Assembly (NCBI GenBank): GCA_030704615.1
Contig: CM060733.1
Coordinates: 8,000,001-8,064,000 of the forward strand
Reading direction: 5' to 3'
Length of the DNA stretch: 64,000 nucleotides
Origin: Takakia lepidozioides
Lineage: Eukaryota > Streptophyta > Takakiopsida > Takakiales > Takakiaceae
Shown here: positions 23,520 through 33,501 of the stretch, piece by piece
How positions within the stretch are numbered: the stretch's first letter is position 1
How the letters are laid out: each line of letters opens with the position of its first letter
Position numbers and translations under genes: made by a program
The notes under the pieces: model-generated
The model's input: only the letters and a program-made list of their open reading frames with translations
Told to the model about the DNA's origin: nothing
Databases searched by the model: none

Positions 23520-24149
23520 TTACGGTGTCCCTTTCCTTGCATGCCACTGCAGGCCCGCATTGACTTTCTTGGCAAGGAAGTCTCCTCCTTCTCCCTCATT
23601 TTCTGGCTCTGTTGGTGCCCCACTCACCATGCTATCAGGGCTGCACTTATTTTGTGGTGTTGCGCCAGCCAAGGGCGATCTTTCACTGGTCCGATTGTTG
23701 GCAACAGCTAATTGGAGTCTTCTTGGCAGAGTCTCCCACGAGCTCCCATCAATTTCAGGCATCAGGTTTTCTACCCTGCCCTTCCACTTTTCATAAGCGA
23801 GGTGCCTGTCTTCCTCCCTTTCACTCTTCAGCGTCTCAGGCAGATTTTTCTTCATGCGATTGCTGCTCCCATACTTCCAGTCCTTGTTTAATTTTCTCCA
23901 GCCATCACCCTCAGATTTGACAAGGTATTGCTGCCCTTCCTTGTGTCTTTCCTCACTCCCAGCTGCTGGTTTTATCCCAGATTCACCTCTCATCCTTGCC
24001 TGGGGTTTTGCTTGCCAAACAGCCCTTGTGTGGGGAACTTCAACGAAAGGCAACATCTCATTCTCAGCTCCTGTCTTTGTACCTCTTTGCAGCAGTCCAG
24101 CCTCGGGTGCCTCACTTTCTGATTGTTGGGTTGCATTCTTCGCCGCCAA
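23520..24149 (-). CDS. Uncharacterised hydrophilic open frame
   Basis: A 209-codon frame rich in Glu, Lys, Arg and Ser, with segments such as KSEREEDRHLAYEKWKGRVE and NNRTSERSPLAG. In neighbouring frames toward 24426 similar hydrophilic sequence continues (KTKLLIRLRRKRKTQDQLRG), which suggests an older longer reading frame with frameshifts. A related-looking stretch lies at about 23300-23480. No family is recognised. It lies inside the retrotransposon and may be a captured or inserted gene fragment. Confidence 0.25.
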   Translation of the reverse strand: MAAKNATQQSESEAPEAGLLQRGTKTGAENEMLPFVEVPHTRAVWQAKPQARMRGESGIKPAAGSEERHKEGQQYLVKSEGDGWRKLNKDWKYGSSNRMKKNLPETLKSEREEDRHLAYEKWKGRVENLMPEIDGSSWETLPRRLQLAVANNRTSERSPLAGATPQNKCSPDSMVSGAPTEPENEGEGGDFLAKKVNAGLQWHARKGTP

Positions 24150-24974
24150 CCTTTGACAAGAAAGTGTGCTCCATCTTCCTCATCTCCTACTGGTTCCCTT
24201 GATGCTTCACCTCGTATGTCTTCCTCCTCATGTTTAGCAGCAGCTCCCATGCTTGAATTGCTACTTTTCCTCGTAGTTGATCTTGTGTTTTCCTTTTTCT
24301 CCGTAGCCTAATCAACAGTTTTGTCTTGGCAGCTCCCTTGCCATGAGTGCCTTGTCTCACTGCATCTCCCTTGGCTGCCCACCATCCGTGGAGTCTTTCT
24401 TGCACTATTCTGACCCTCGTTGGCATGCACTTTGCTGCGATGCCCTACATGTATTTGCTGCTCCCTTTAATCATCAACATAGTGCTCCAGAGCCAGTTCC
24501 TCATTGTTGACTAGTTGACCTTCTCAGCCCTTGGACCCCATTTTCCCTTCTCCCATGTTGCCTCGTTTTTCTGCTTCATCATTTGCTTTACTTGCACGAT
24601 GTTGCTTCTTCCCTACAGCTCATCATGTGTTGTGGCTCTTTCCCATGTTGCACTCACTCCCATCATACGTTGTGCAGTTGATAAGACTGAGATGAGTTGA
24701 TGCAGGATAGGGGGAGGGCTTGCTGGTGTATGTTGTCCGATAGGCCCCATGCACAGAGTCAAAGCTGGAAGTCAGCCTTGCAAGGACCCAAGTGAGAGAA
24801 GTCTGGTGGGGGTAGCATCTTGGGGGATGGCAGTTAGGGCAATGTGTGTCTAGGGCAATATATGTCATAGCAGCGGGTGATGTGCTGCCAATTTTGAGGA
24901 TAGAGACAGCCTGTAAGCTGTAGATTTGTATAAGTGGTTTCTTCTGACACATATTGCTCCCAGTTTGCCACAAC

Positions 24975-25130
24975 CAGTTGTTTGCGTTTGTAGTGCATGT
25001 GCGAGCCTGCTGGGGAAGGGCAAAGAGGTCCATGGTTGCATCGTCAAAGCTGGAATTGTGGCAGATGTCATTCTGAACAATACCCTTGTGGACAGGGAGT
25101 GTTCAACAATATGGCTGAGCGAAGGATAGA
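24975..25130 (+). pseudogene. PPR fragment, displaced copy
   Basis: Reads VCVCSACASLLGKGKEVHG, then CIVKAGIVADVILNNTLVD. It is almost identical to about 22028-22175, so one is a duplicate of the other. It lies directly upstream of the OSB-like repeats. Confidence 0.75.
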
Positions 25131-25309
25131 GTGTAATGACTGCTAATGAAGGTACCTTCTTCAATTTCACCTTGTTTTCCCCTCTTATCAGAATCGCCCG
25201 AATTCTGCAAGTTAGCTGGTTGAGTGAAGCTTTGATAGTTTGGAGTGACTTTGACATGATTCTGCCAATGTGACAACAGGAAAGTATCAGAAACAGTAAC
25301 ACAGACGAG

Positions 25310-25660
25310 GAGAAGTTGTGGAATGAATATTTTTCTGACCCCAGTCAATGGTGGGACAATCGAGGCAAGAAGGTGAATGTTTGTTGGATTATAGAGAGTA
25401 GCAGATGCAATTGAGTATAGGAACTAGTGTGATAAGTTGAGTTGGGTGCTTCCTAGAACAAGTCTAGGCTGTCATCGTCAACTGCTAGCAACAAGGCAAG
25501 GTTGTATGCATGATTCGTGCGAGGCATGGATAGTTGAAGGAGCAAGGATAGAGTGTGGGTGCAGATTCACCCAAGAGGGCCAGACTTCAAGCTCCAGATT
25601 AAATATGAAGCTACAAGAAACCTGCATGGGTAGATGGTCAACTGGCAGCAACGGAACAAT
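25310..25660 (+). pseudogene. OSB-like organellar ssDNA-binding protein fragment, copy 1
   Basis: Reads EKLWNEYFSDPSQWWDNRGK up to an apparent donor (AAG|GTGAAT at 25373). After about 200 bp it resumes with PDFK (about 25580) and then KKPAWVDG. The W-x3-F-x-D-P-x-Q-W-W-D-N-R plus PDFK pattern is the C-terminal PDF motif of plant OSB proteins, which bind single-stranded DNA in mitochondria and plastids. Frameshifts break the second part. Confidence 0.6.
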
Positions 25661-25860
25661 TGATAAAATCAGACATTGTTAATGAAGGCATCTTCTTCAG
25701 CACATTTCACCCTGTTTTTCCCTCTTATTAGAATCGGCCAAAATTTCCATGTTGAATTATGCAAGTTAACTGGTTGAGTGAATCTAGTTTGGAGTGACTT
25801 TGACATGATACTGCTATGTGACAACAGGAAAGTATCAAAAAACAAGTAACAGACATGAGG

Positions 25861-26215
25861 AGAAGCTGTGGAATGAATACTTTTCTGCCCCCAGTCAATG
25901 ATGGGACAACTGAGGCAAAAAGGTGAATGCCTGCTACATTTCAGAGAGTAGCAGACGCAATTGAGCATAGGAACTAGTGTGATAAGCTGAGTTGGGTGTT
26001 TCCTAGAACAAATGTAGGTTGTCATTGTCAGCTACTAGCAGCAAGGCAAGGATGAATGCATGATTTGTGCAGGGGCATGGATAGCTGAAGGAGCAGGGAT
26101 AGAGTGTGGTCCAGATTCATCCTAGAGGGCCAAATTTCAAGCACAAGATTTACCTATGATTCCCTGTGGATCAATAACTACAAGAAACCTCCATGGGTAG
26201 ATGGTCTATTCCGTG
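25861..26215 (+). pseudogene. OSB-like fragment, copy 2
   Basis: The same exon is present with two stop codons (Trp and Arg positions of the WWDNR motif). The second exon reads FKHK, then after a one-base shift DSLWINNYKKPPWVDGLF, a good match to the end of the OSB PDF motif. It is more complete at the 3' end than copy 1. Confidence 0.6.
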
Positions 26216-26977
26216 GAACTCGCTTAAGTTGCATTATGAGGATCAGAACTGCTTGACTTGCACGAGGCCTTGACCCTTAGGCAATCCCCAGAGCAGCAGT
26301 AGCTTTTGGGCTGCTTTTTTACTTTGTGTTTTTTATTTTGTCCCATAAGCTCTTTGAGCTTTCCGCAGATGTAATAAAGTAACATTTTGTTTCATTTCAT
26401 TCATTTTCATTTCATTTTGTTTCATGGCATGTCTTTCATCGTTTGTGCATTTCTAATGCATGATTAGTTCTCTTGTATGGCATTACTAGTCGACTCACTA
26501 CAAACACCAAAACTCCAAAGCATGAATCACTATGAATGATTGTTCAAGTAATTTTGAGCATTTCATGTAAAGTAGTAAAGCAGTGGTTGCGCCAACTTCC
26601 GCAGTCGCAATTTCCACTGGGCATGTAGCACTGCAAGTTATGTGGTCTACTACCACGTGGCAGCAGTGGTGCTCGTCGTGGCGCCGCCACGTCGGCATCC
26701 ACATCGTCGTCCACGTCCGCGTCCATGTGTCACCGCGCTTCAGTGAGTCAGTCCACTCATCCGGAGGGAAAAGTCAAAGTCAGCCCAAAAGGTCAGACAC
26801 ACGGGCGGCCCGCCTGGTTACGCCACATGGTTCTTCAGCATTAATCGCATTAATCGCTGAGCAGTTGTTCGTGCGTCTGCGTCCTTTACCACTCCAATCA
26901 TTGGATGTCCAACCCAACTACCACGTCTGTTGTAACTTCCAGTAGATCCCAGTTTTTTGACTTTTACGACTCAAAAT

Positions 26978-27050
26978 GAGTCGTTACCCCAGTGGTAAAT
27001 GACACGAATGCTTCTAGTGTGAGCAAGGGTTCGCCTTGAACCCTTTTTGA
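26978..27050 (+). mobile_element. Possible tRNA-derived SINE head
   Basis: An A-box-like TACCCCAGTGG (26985-26995) is followed at normal spacing by a weak B-box-like GGTTCGCCTTGAACC (27028-27042) and a T run. No target duplication was identified. Confidence 0.3.
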
Positions 27051-27551
27051 CTAGGAAGATAACCTTGAACCAACCGTGCGCCCCAATCACTACAATTGGG
27101 CCCGCTTTGGAATGTTGGCCTGAGGTATGGGAACACGCCAAAGCCGCATTACGACTTCGTTCCGAGGCTACACAATTATAGTACGTGAACAGAAGCGCGT
27201 AGCTTCCGTGTTAGCCCACACTACAAGGCAACCCCCTCAATAGCGCAGTTATAGTACGCGCACGCGTCAGGTGCGCACTAGCACATGAACTCCCAAAGAA
27301 GGCGCAAGTTTCTTTGCCCCTTGGATGGGAGTCACCCGATTTCGGCACTACACAAACACATGATTAATCCAATTTACCTCTCCCACTTTTGTAAGCTAGC
27401 ATGCATTCTACACACTAGCCAAACATACCATGCATCACCATTTCAACCACAATAGGCAGCACAACATTTGAAAACCATTTCATTTATAACAAAATTTGTA
27501 CAACACAAGTTTTTGCAATCGGATTCCTGGGCTAGCTAAGCCTGGCTAAGC

Positions 27552-28600
27552 ATGCATTTCCTCCCCCACGCTCCAAGGTTGATGACCCCATCAACGCTTC
27601 TTCCGCTTTTGAGGTCGCCCTTCGAAAGCTGCAACCGCGTTTTCCATTCTCGAGGCACGCAGAAGTCCGTGATGCAGGACTTGAGGATGGGGGTTAAATC
27701 GCAGTTCCACTTGCAAAATGGACTGCTCCGGTATAAGCAAAAACGTCTCTACGTGCCAAAGGGAGGGATCAGAGATAGCCTCTTGAGAGAATGCCATGAT
27801 AGCCCGCTTGTGGGCCACGGCGGAGCCAAGCGCACTGCGGCACTCTTGAAGAAAGAGTATTTCTGGCCCAAAATGAGGGAGGAGGCAGAGGAGTATGTCA
27901 AGACATGCACCACATGCCAACAAAACCGGAGCGAGTACAAAAAGCAAGCGGGGCTGTTACAACCCTTGCCGATTCCAGAGGGGACTTGGGAAAGCGTCTC
28001 GATGGATTTCATGACTGCTATGCCGCTGTCAAAAGGATTCGATGCAATCATGGTGGTGGTGGATAGGTTCAGTAAAATGGGCCATTTCATCCCCACCAAG
28101 AAGACAGGAAAGGCGCAGGAGACAGGGCGACTTTATTTCGCCCACGTCTTAAAGCATCATGGAGTCCCGAAGGATATTGTCTCGGACCGCGATCCAAAGT
28201 TTACGAGTAAATTTTGGAGGGCACTTTGGAAGAAGATGGGGACGAGGCTGAAGATGAGCACCGCCTTCCGACCTATGACCGACAGCCAAACAGAAAGAGT
28301 GAATTCCGTAGTGAAGCATATCTTGCGGAATTACGTGTCGGCAGACCAAACAGACTGGGTGGAACACTTAGACGCGGCAGAGTTCTGTTATAATAACACA
28401 GAACACTCCGCAACGAGAGTTTCCCCTTTCGTATTGGTCTATGGAAAAGCACATCTGGTGCCGACAAGTTGGGCCGCCTAGGACGTTGAGGAACCGGCAG
28501 TAGCAGCGGTACTGGAAGAACGCGAGCGTTTGTTGAAGCTCGCAAAGTACAACATTGCCAAAGCTAGGAAACGGTATGAAAGGCAGGCGAATCGAACTCA
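27552..28600 (+). pseudogene. Ty3/gypsy integrase fragment, opposite strand to gag
   Basis: The frame holds the zinc-binding HHCC domain (HDSPLVGHGG, then CTTCQQNR) and the catalytic core with its D, D and E in SMDFMTAMP, VSDRDPKFTS and SQTERVNSVV. The frame ends in a stop at about 28480, but integrase-like sequence (ARKRYERQANRT) continues to about 28600, where it abuts the end of gag in reverse orientation. RT and RNase H are missing upstream. It is therefore an inverted or foreign piece within the element. Confidence 0.85.
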
Positions 28601-29777
28601 CAAGAGTAGTTGCCTCCCTTGCAAGTCTTGGCGACCACCGCCTCCACCAAACGACTGATGGAAGCTTCGGACAACTTCGTGGTTACCCGAGTCATGTTCA
28701 ATTGTCGGGGATTCGTACACTTCTTGGTCATGTGCCCGGGCTCCCCACAATAGAAGCACACTCCATCGAAGGTCGCCTTTTGTCCGCCATAAGGCGTCGC
28801 ACCTGATTTTCCTTTCGAAGCACCGGGTGTCGTCTTGGCGTGTGAAGGTCCTCCCTTCGATTTCCACGTGCCATTGTCGCCACGTGGCCTATCCCACTTC
28901 TTTTCCGGTCGAAAGGAGTCACCCTCCCGCCGGGTCTTCTTGTGGTTCATCTCCGTACGGCCTTGTCTTTCGCCCCTAGGGACATCCGAAAAACATTCAG
29001 CCCTCTCAATTGCCTCGTTCAAAGTCTTAGGTGGCTTCTCCTCCAACTTCCGTCTGGCCCATGGGACCAGTCCCGCCACAAAGTTGAAGACCATTTCTGG
29101 TTTTGCCATGTCCGCGACGTCGAGCAACAGCACATTGAAAGCCTGAACATATCCCCGAATGTCATCCGTTTGCTTCAGATTCCTCATCTTGTCCCGGACG
29201 AGCCAGGACCGTTGAGGGGCACAAACTGTCTCTTCATCAGTTCCTTGAACGCACTCCAGTTCAAGGTTTCCGGGTTTGGACCTCGGTCGTTAAGGCGTTT
29301 CTGCCACCATTGTTGAGCATAGCCCCTCAAATAGGTGGGAGCCACTTCCACCCGATCCTCATCACTCAATTTGGCCGCCCGGAAGTATTGCTCTAGCTCC
29401 AAGAGCCAGGTGTTGAGTGCCTTCCGATTTCGGACGCCCTCGAAGGTGCCGGGTTCCTTAGGCTTCACCTTAAACTTTGCCTTGGTGGAAGTGGCATTAG
29501 CCGCCTTCAACACATCTTTCAACGTCCCGCCAAACTGCGCCAACAACCCTTCCCAAAAGGCTGCTGGCATTGGAGGCATTTGTTGGTCTGTCGGAGCTCT
29601 CAAGGATTCCTCGGGCTTCGACTCCTCAGATTCTTCCCGTTCTTGAGAGGCCTCGTTTTCAAAAGCATGCATCGCTTCCTCAAATGGTCGCTTCGGTGAC
29701 ACATCGCCCCCATCGGGCTCACCAGGATCATCATCTTTCGGGTCGTTCCGCTTTCGCTTTGGCTTGCCCGACCCCAT
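28600..29777 (-). pseudogene. Gag of the LTR retrotransposon, frameshifted
   Basis: Starts MGSGKPKRKRNDPKD at 29777, with the gypsy gag core (WLLELEQYFRAAKLSDED, GYAQQWWQKRLND). A one-base frameshift near 29195 moves the reading to a second frame that continues with DDIRGYVQAFNVLLLDVADM and a zinc knuckle, CFYCGEPGHMTKKC (C-x2-C-x4-H-x4-C, about 28730). It lies just downstream of the primer binding site, as expected. It ends at the junction with the inverted integrase. Confidence 0.85.
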
Positions 29778-29818
29778 GATGAGGCCGATCCCAAGGACGA
29801 TCGCGTACTAAACTCTAA

Positions 29819-29830
29819 GCTCTGATACCA
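29819..29830 (-). other. Retrotransposon primer binding site
   Basis: TGGTATCAGAGC on the minus strand, two bases inside the 5' LTR, complementary to the 3' end of plant initiator tRNA-Met. It fixes the direction of the element. Confidence 0.85.
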
Positions 29831-29832
29831 AG

Positions 29833-31787
29833 TGTCGCGCATCTCACTTCGGTAAGCTCCCCTTCAAGTCATAGTTACTAGCTTTGATGCGCGCGCCTAA
29901 CTCCCAACCTGGCCACCGGGCCAACTCAGAGCTTCGGCTGCTCACCGGGACATAACGGTCCCCCTTTCCCCCCCCCAACAGACCCTCCACCAATTTGGGC
30001 CTAGTGGAAATTCCCTTTGGTAGATGGCAGTCCGGAATAACTCCCCATTCCTTGGTCACTTTCCGGCTAGCTCGCTTACTCACTAGTTTTTGGTCACCAA
30101 CGGGCTTGCACCATTCTCGGGGTTACTACTCCCTATATATACTTCTGTGACTGTCCGCGGGGGTTTCACAAACAACCATGCCATTTTATGGCGAATCACC
30201 ACGAAGACCCTCGATTCCCGGTGATAAGTCGCGGTGAGTCTTGGCCCACCCACCACGGCCCCATTGGACCGTGATGAGTCCCAAGACTCCCCACGACTCC
30301 CACCACAAGGTCTCCGCCCCCATGGTGAGTCCTATGTCACCCCCACTAAGTTCCACTAAGCTACCGCCACCCCTCGTGGAGCCATCCCCACCGCAACCCG
30401 GTGTCACTACAGGAAAAGGGGGGGATTTGCGACGCCGTGGCCACGCCGCGGCGTCGTAAAACAGCCTTTTTTCGGGCAGGGGGAAAAACCCAAATTTGCG
30501 ACGCCCGAGCGTCGCACGCCCGTCGCCAAAAGAACGTCGCAAATTTGCGACCAATGGGGGTCGCAAATAAGTGAACCGCGATTTGCGACGCCGACGCGTT
30601 TTGCGACGCCCGGGCGTCGAAAAAGAAAAAGAAAACGAAAAAGAAAAAAACCTACTCTGCAATGCAGAATTAGCACCGTCCGGGGGTCGCAAAGTGCGAC
30701 GCCCAGACGTCACAATTGAAGGGGGTACATTTGAATTTAGGCGGGAAAATTTGAATTTGAAATTTAAATTTCAAAAACTTGTTGACCATTGACTCCGGTT
30801 CTCTCTAATGGCGATATGTTCATTGTTCTACATACATCATGCAATGCAATGCATACTTGAACCTAAGACCTCCACGTTATAACATTTCTAATACACTACA
30901 AACTAACCAACATACCTATGCTACATCTATGTATCACAAAAGCAATCTAAATATATATATACACATATAAAGATTTCCTTCAAGAGCCTTTAAGTTCCTT
31001 CTAAGGGGGTCTCTCTTGTGATGCCGGGTTGTTGCAACCTCCACAGCCTTAGTGCCCAGCCCCAGCCCTAGCCCCAGCACCGTCGCCGTTGTTGTACCCC
31101 CCCCACCGCCAGGCGCCCCAAGCGACGTCCTTGTGATGACCTAAGCTGACCACAACACCATTGCGACCCCCCGTGGCGACGCCATTGCGACCCCCTGGCG
31201 TCGCAACATTGGGCGTCCTAGCGCGAGGCGCCCCCAGCGACGTTTTTGTGAAGTTGAGGGCCGCAAAGTCAAAAAAAAAAAAAAAAACTCCCATTATGGT
31301 GATGCTGTTGCGACGCCCTGGCGTCGCAGAGGCGCTGGGGCACCCTTAGTGACGGCGAGGCGTCGCAACGTCCCACAAAAATAAAAAATAAAAAATAAAA
31401 AATTCCGACGTCGGGGCGTCGCAAGAAAAAAAAAAACCCGTCAAATCGAGGGCCCTCTTTCCCCCTTCATACCACCTTACGATGGCTGGGCGTCGTAATG
31501 GTGTCGCAGCGGGGGATTGCGACGCCGGGGCACGCAAACAAACGTCGCGGGCTCGGCGTCGCAGGCTCAGCGCCGCGCAGGGCGTGGGGCGCGGCTGGCA
31601 TCGCAAACCCCCCCATTTGCTGTAGTGTGTGCGGGGCTCCACCTAGTGAGCGTCTCCGCCTCCTTGAGTGCTTTGGGCACTCAAGGATGCTTCAGCCCCC
31701 GCATCTATTGTTGTCACTGCCCCCACCACAGGGGCAGCCCCTCTTGTGTCCCGACCCCCCCTGCCCTCAAAGCAAAGGGCCGCGACA
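29833..31787 (-). repeat. LTR (5' LTR of the element), interrupted by a CACTA transposon
   Basis: Without the insertion and its target duplication it is about 729 bp and matches the LTR at 19557-20291. It includes TATATATA on the minus strand (about 30134-30141). The interruption is at 30405-31627. Confidence 0.88.
30405..31627. mobile_element. Non-autonomous CACTA (CMC/EnSpm) transposon
   Basis: A 1,223-bp element with ends CACTACAGGAAAAGGGGGGG and, in reverse complement, CACTACAGCAAATGGGGGGG. It is flanked by the 3-bp duplication TGT (30402-30404 and 31628-31630). The uninterrupted LTR at 20.1 kb shows the empty site. The interior has no transposase and is packed with GCGACGCC/GGCGTCGC motifs in both orientations, the subterminal repeats expected for transposase binding, plus A-rich runs. 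The 175-codon minus frame in this interval is not a gene. Confidence 0.92.
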
Positions 31788-31867
31788 TTGCACCTTAAAT
31801 CCTCCTTCCTACGTAGGAATCTCCATCGCTCAGATATCCAATGTATCAAGCACTTCATGTGCACAAA
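31788..31867 (-). pseudogene. RING-CH E3 ligase, first half of the interrupted exon 2
   Basis: After a good acceptor (TTCTACAG) the frame reads FVHMKCLIHWISERW, RFLRRKEDLRC and stops at the retrotransposon. It supplies the His and the fifth and sixth metal-binding cysteines of the C4HC3 RING-CH pattern. The exon continues at 19556-19482 on the far side of the element. Confidence 0.75.
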
Positions 31868-31949
31868 CTGTAGAACCACAAAGCGGTGTCAGTCAGACGG
31901 TATGCGCACAACAAATCCCAAGCTTACAATGACAACGAGACTTACTTAC

Positions 31950-32048
31950 CTCCACAGTGCCGCTGCACCCACAAGGCTTGTAGAGGGGCTCTGGGGAGTC
32001 TTCATCGAAACAAATCCGATATTGTCTGCTTTCGGGTTCGACATCCAT
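31950..32048 (-). pseudogene. RING-CH E3 ligase, first coding exon
   Basis: Reads MDVEPESRQYRICFDEDSPE, then PLYKPCGCSGTVE to a donor GTAAGT at 31949, exactly 33 codons. C-x-C-S-G-T is the RING-CH hallmark. The first metal ligand, normally Cys in C-R-I-C, is Tyr (TAT in place of TGT). MARCH-type ligases attach ubiquitin to membrane proteins. An upstream in-frame extension to about 32237 exists but looks non-coding. With the exon break, this allele should be null. Confidence 0.72.
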
Positions 32049-33500
32049 AGCTCGCAAACAGACGCCGCTATCACGAGGATGAGGAAGATGATGGAGCTCG
32101 CGCGGACGATGATGGAATGTAAAAGCATCTCTTGACTGTTTGGCAAGTGAGAAAAATGAGCACGAAAAGGGCAAAGTGGATTGGAGTTTCTTGCATGGAA
32201 TGAGATGGCCCATTGTACAAGAAGCCTTAAGAAACAATAGGTCAATGTAGAATTAGAGATAAGCCCCATTTGAGATGGATGGGGTCAATCAAAAAAATTT
32301 GAGTACCTTCAAAACATTGGGACCGTTTCGTTTTTTAAATAACAAACCCATTTTTATTCTTAACAAGTAGCTCCGCCACGAGAGGCTATGCCCTAAAATT
32401 GTGTCTTATGTAAAATCCTACAAAGAATGAGTAATCGTCACTGTTAAGATTGATCATGTCTAGGTAAATAAATATGTTAATGGTTCATTGATATATATTG
32501 GAAGTGTGTTTGGTAGTTTGAATGCAATATAAATTGGTTTGTGGAATATGCTTCTGTCACATCAGATTCACATTCCTTGAATTTTATATTAGAGCTTCAA
32601 GTTTGTTTAGGAACGTAGAAACTGTACATGAATGAGCTCTATAAACACATACAATATGTATTGCTTTTCGTGTATTGGTATTGAATGTGGCTGTTATGAA
32701 TTTTGAGCCATTACGGTTGTTGTATTGAAAGAGTTTAAGTTCATGTGTATGTCATACATCATCATTATTCCATGACCATCATGGATTGAAACATATGAAT
32801 ACTTGGATGAATTTATGAATTTGTGCACATCGGTTGATAAGTGGGTATATTCTTGTTTCCATAAGACATAAGATGTCAGACATTTGGAGGTTATGATCAT
32901 GGTTAATGTCTTCATAATGTTGCCATAGAGAAGTTGTATTTAAGGCTTGTAAACTTACATGAGAATGATGCAAGTTTTTTAATTGAGGAATATATGGTTT
33001 CCAAGTTGCAGTTGTTTTTAATCTTTTCATTTCTGTATGTACCCTTGGATCCACAAAAGAGCCAACAAAAATAGTCTTTCTTTTGTTCGAATGCGAGATA
33101 GAGCTCTATAGATAAGAAATAGAATCGAGAAGACAATTGCCTACTTTATGGTTATATGTTGAAACCAGACGAAGTTTGGATGAATGTAAAACATGGTCAA
33201 ATAAAGAATGAAGAAGAAGATCCGATGTAATTGTCTCGAATTTTAATTAAATAGATGTAAGAACTAGATTTAAATTTAAAAACTAAATTTGAAAATTTGA
33301 TACTGGACTGAGAATTGAAATATTGCCCGGTCACCAATTAAAAAATGATTACAAATATGAACTGTATTTTTGTCAATAAAGATTGGGTTTGAATAAGTTT
33401 GATCACATAATAGAAACCGTTTACATAGAAATTGCTCTGTGAGATCCCTATCTTAGCAGGCCGCGGGACCAGACATCTTGCTTGCATGAAGGCTGTCTCA
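32049..33500. other. AT-rich intergenic region
   Basis: No coding domain, RNA or clear repeat found. Short minus frames at 32.7-33.1 kb have no recognisable family. Confidence 0.45.
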
Positions 33501-33501
33501 T

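Larger units (their letters stand above)
25136..26215 (+). repeat. Two-copy tandem duplication of about 540 bp
   Basis: The segment starting near TAATGAAGGTACCTTCTTCA is followed by a diverged second copy starting near 25678 (TTAATGAAGGCATCTTCTTC). Both contain the same OSB-like coding piece, a degenerate intron and the same 3' sequence. Confidence 0.8.
19557..31787 (-). mobile_element. Ty3/gypsy-type LTR retrotransposon, rearranged, inserted in a RING-CH gene
   Basis: Two direct LTRs (19557-20291 and 29833-31787, the latter carrying a CACTA insertion) bound the element and share TGTCGCG...CGCGACA ends. On the minus strand the 5' LTR is the high-coordinate one. It is followed by a primer binding site matching the 3' end of initiator tRNA-Met (29830-29819), then gag (29777 downward). 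A purine tract, GGTAGGGGTGTG, abuts the other LTR at 20303-20292. The flanking target duplication (TCGCA/TTGCA) supports a single insertion. The interior is not normal: no reverse transcriptase is visible, integrase lies on the opposite strand, and PPR, OSB-like and unidentified sequences fill 20.6-27.5 kb. Confidence 0.85.

Noticed and set aside
30186-30713. 175-codon minus-strand open frame
   Set aside because: It spans the boundary between the LTR and the CACTA element and is made of GCGACGCC repeats and an A/G-rich run; no protein family.
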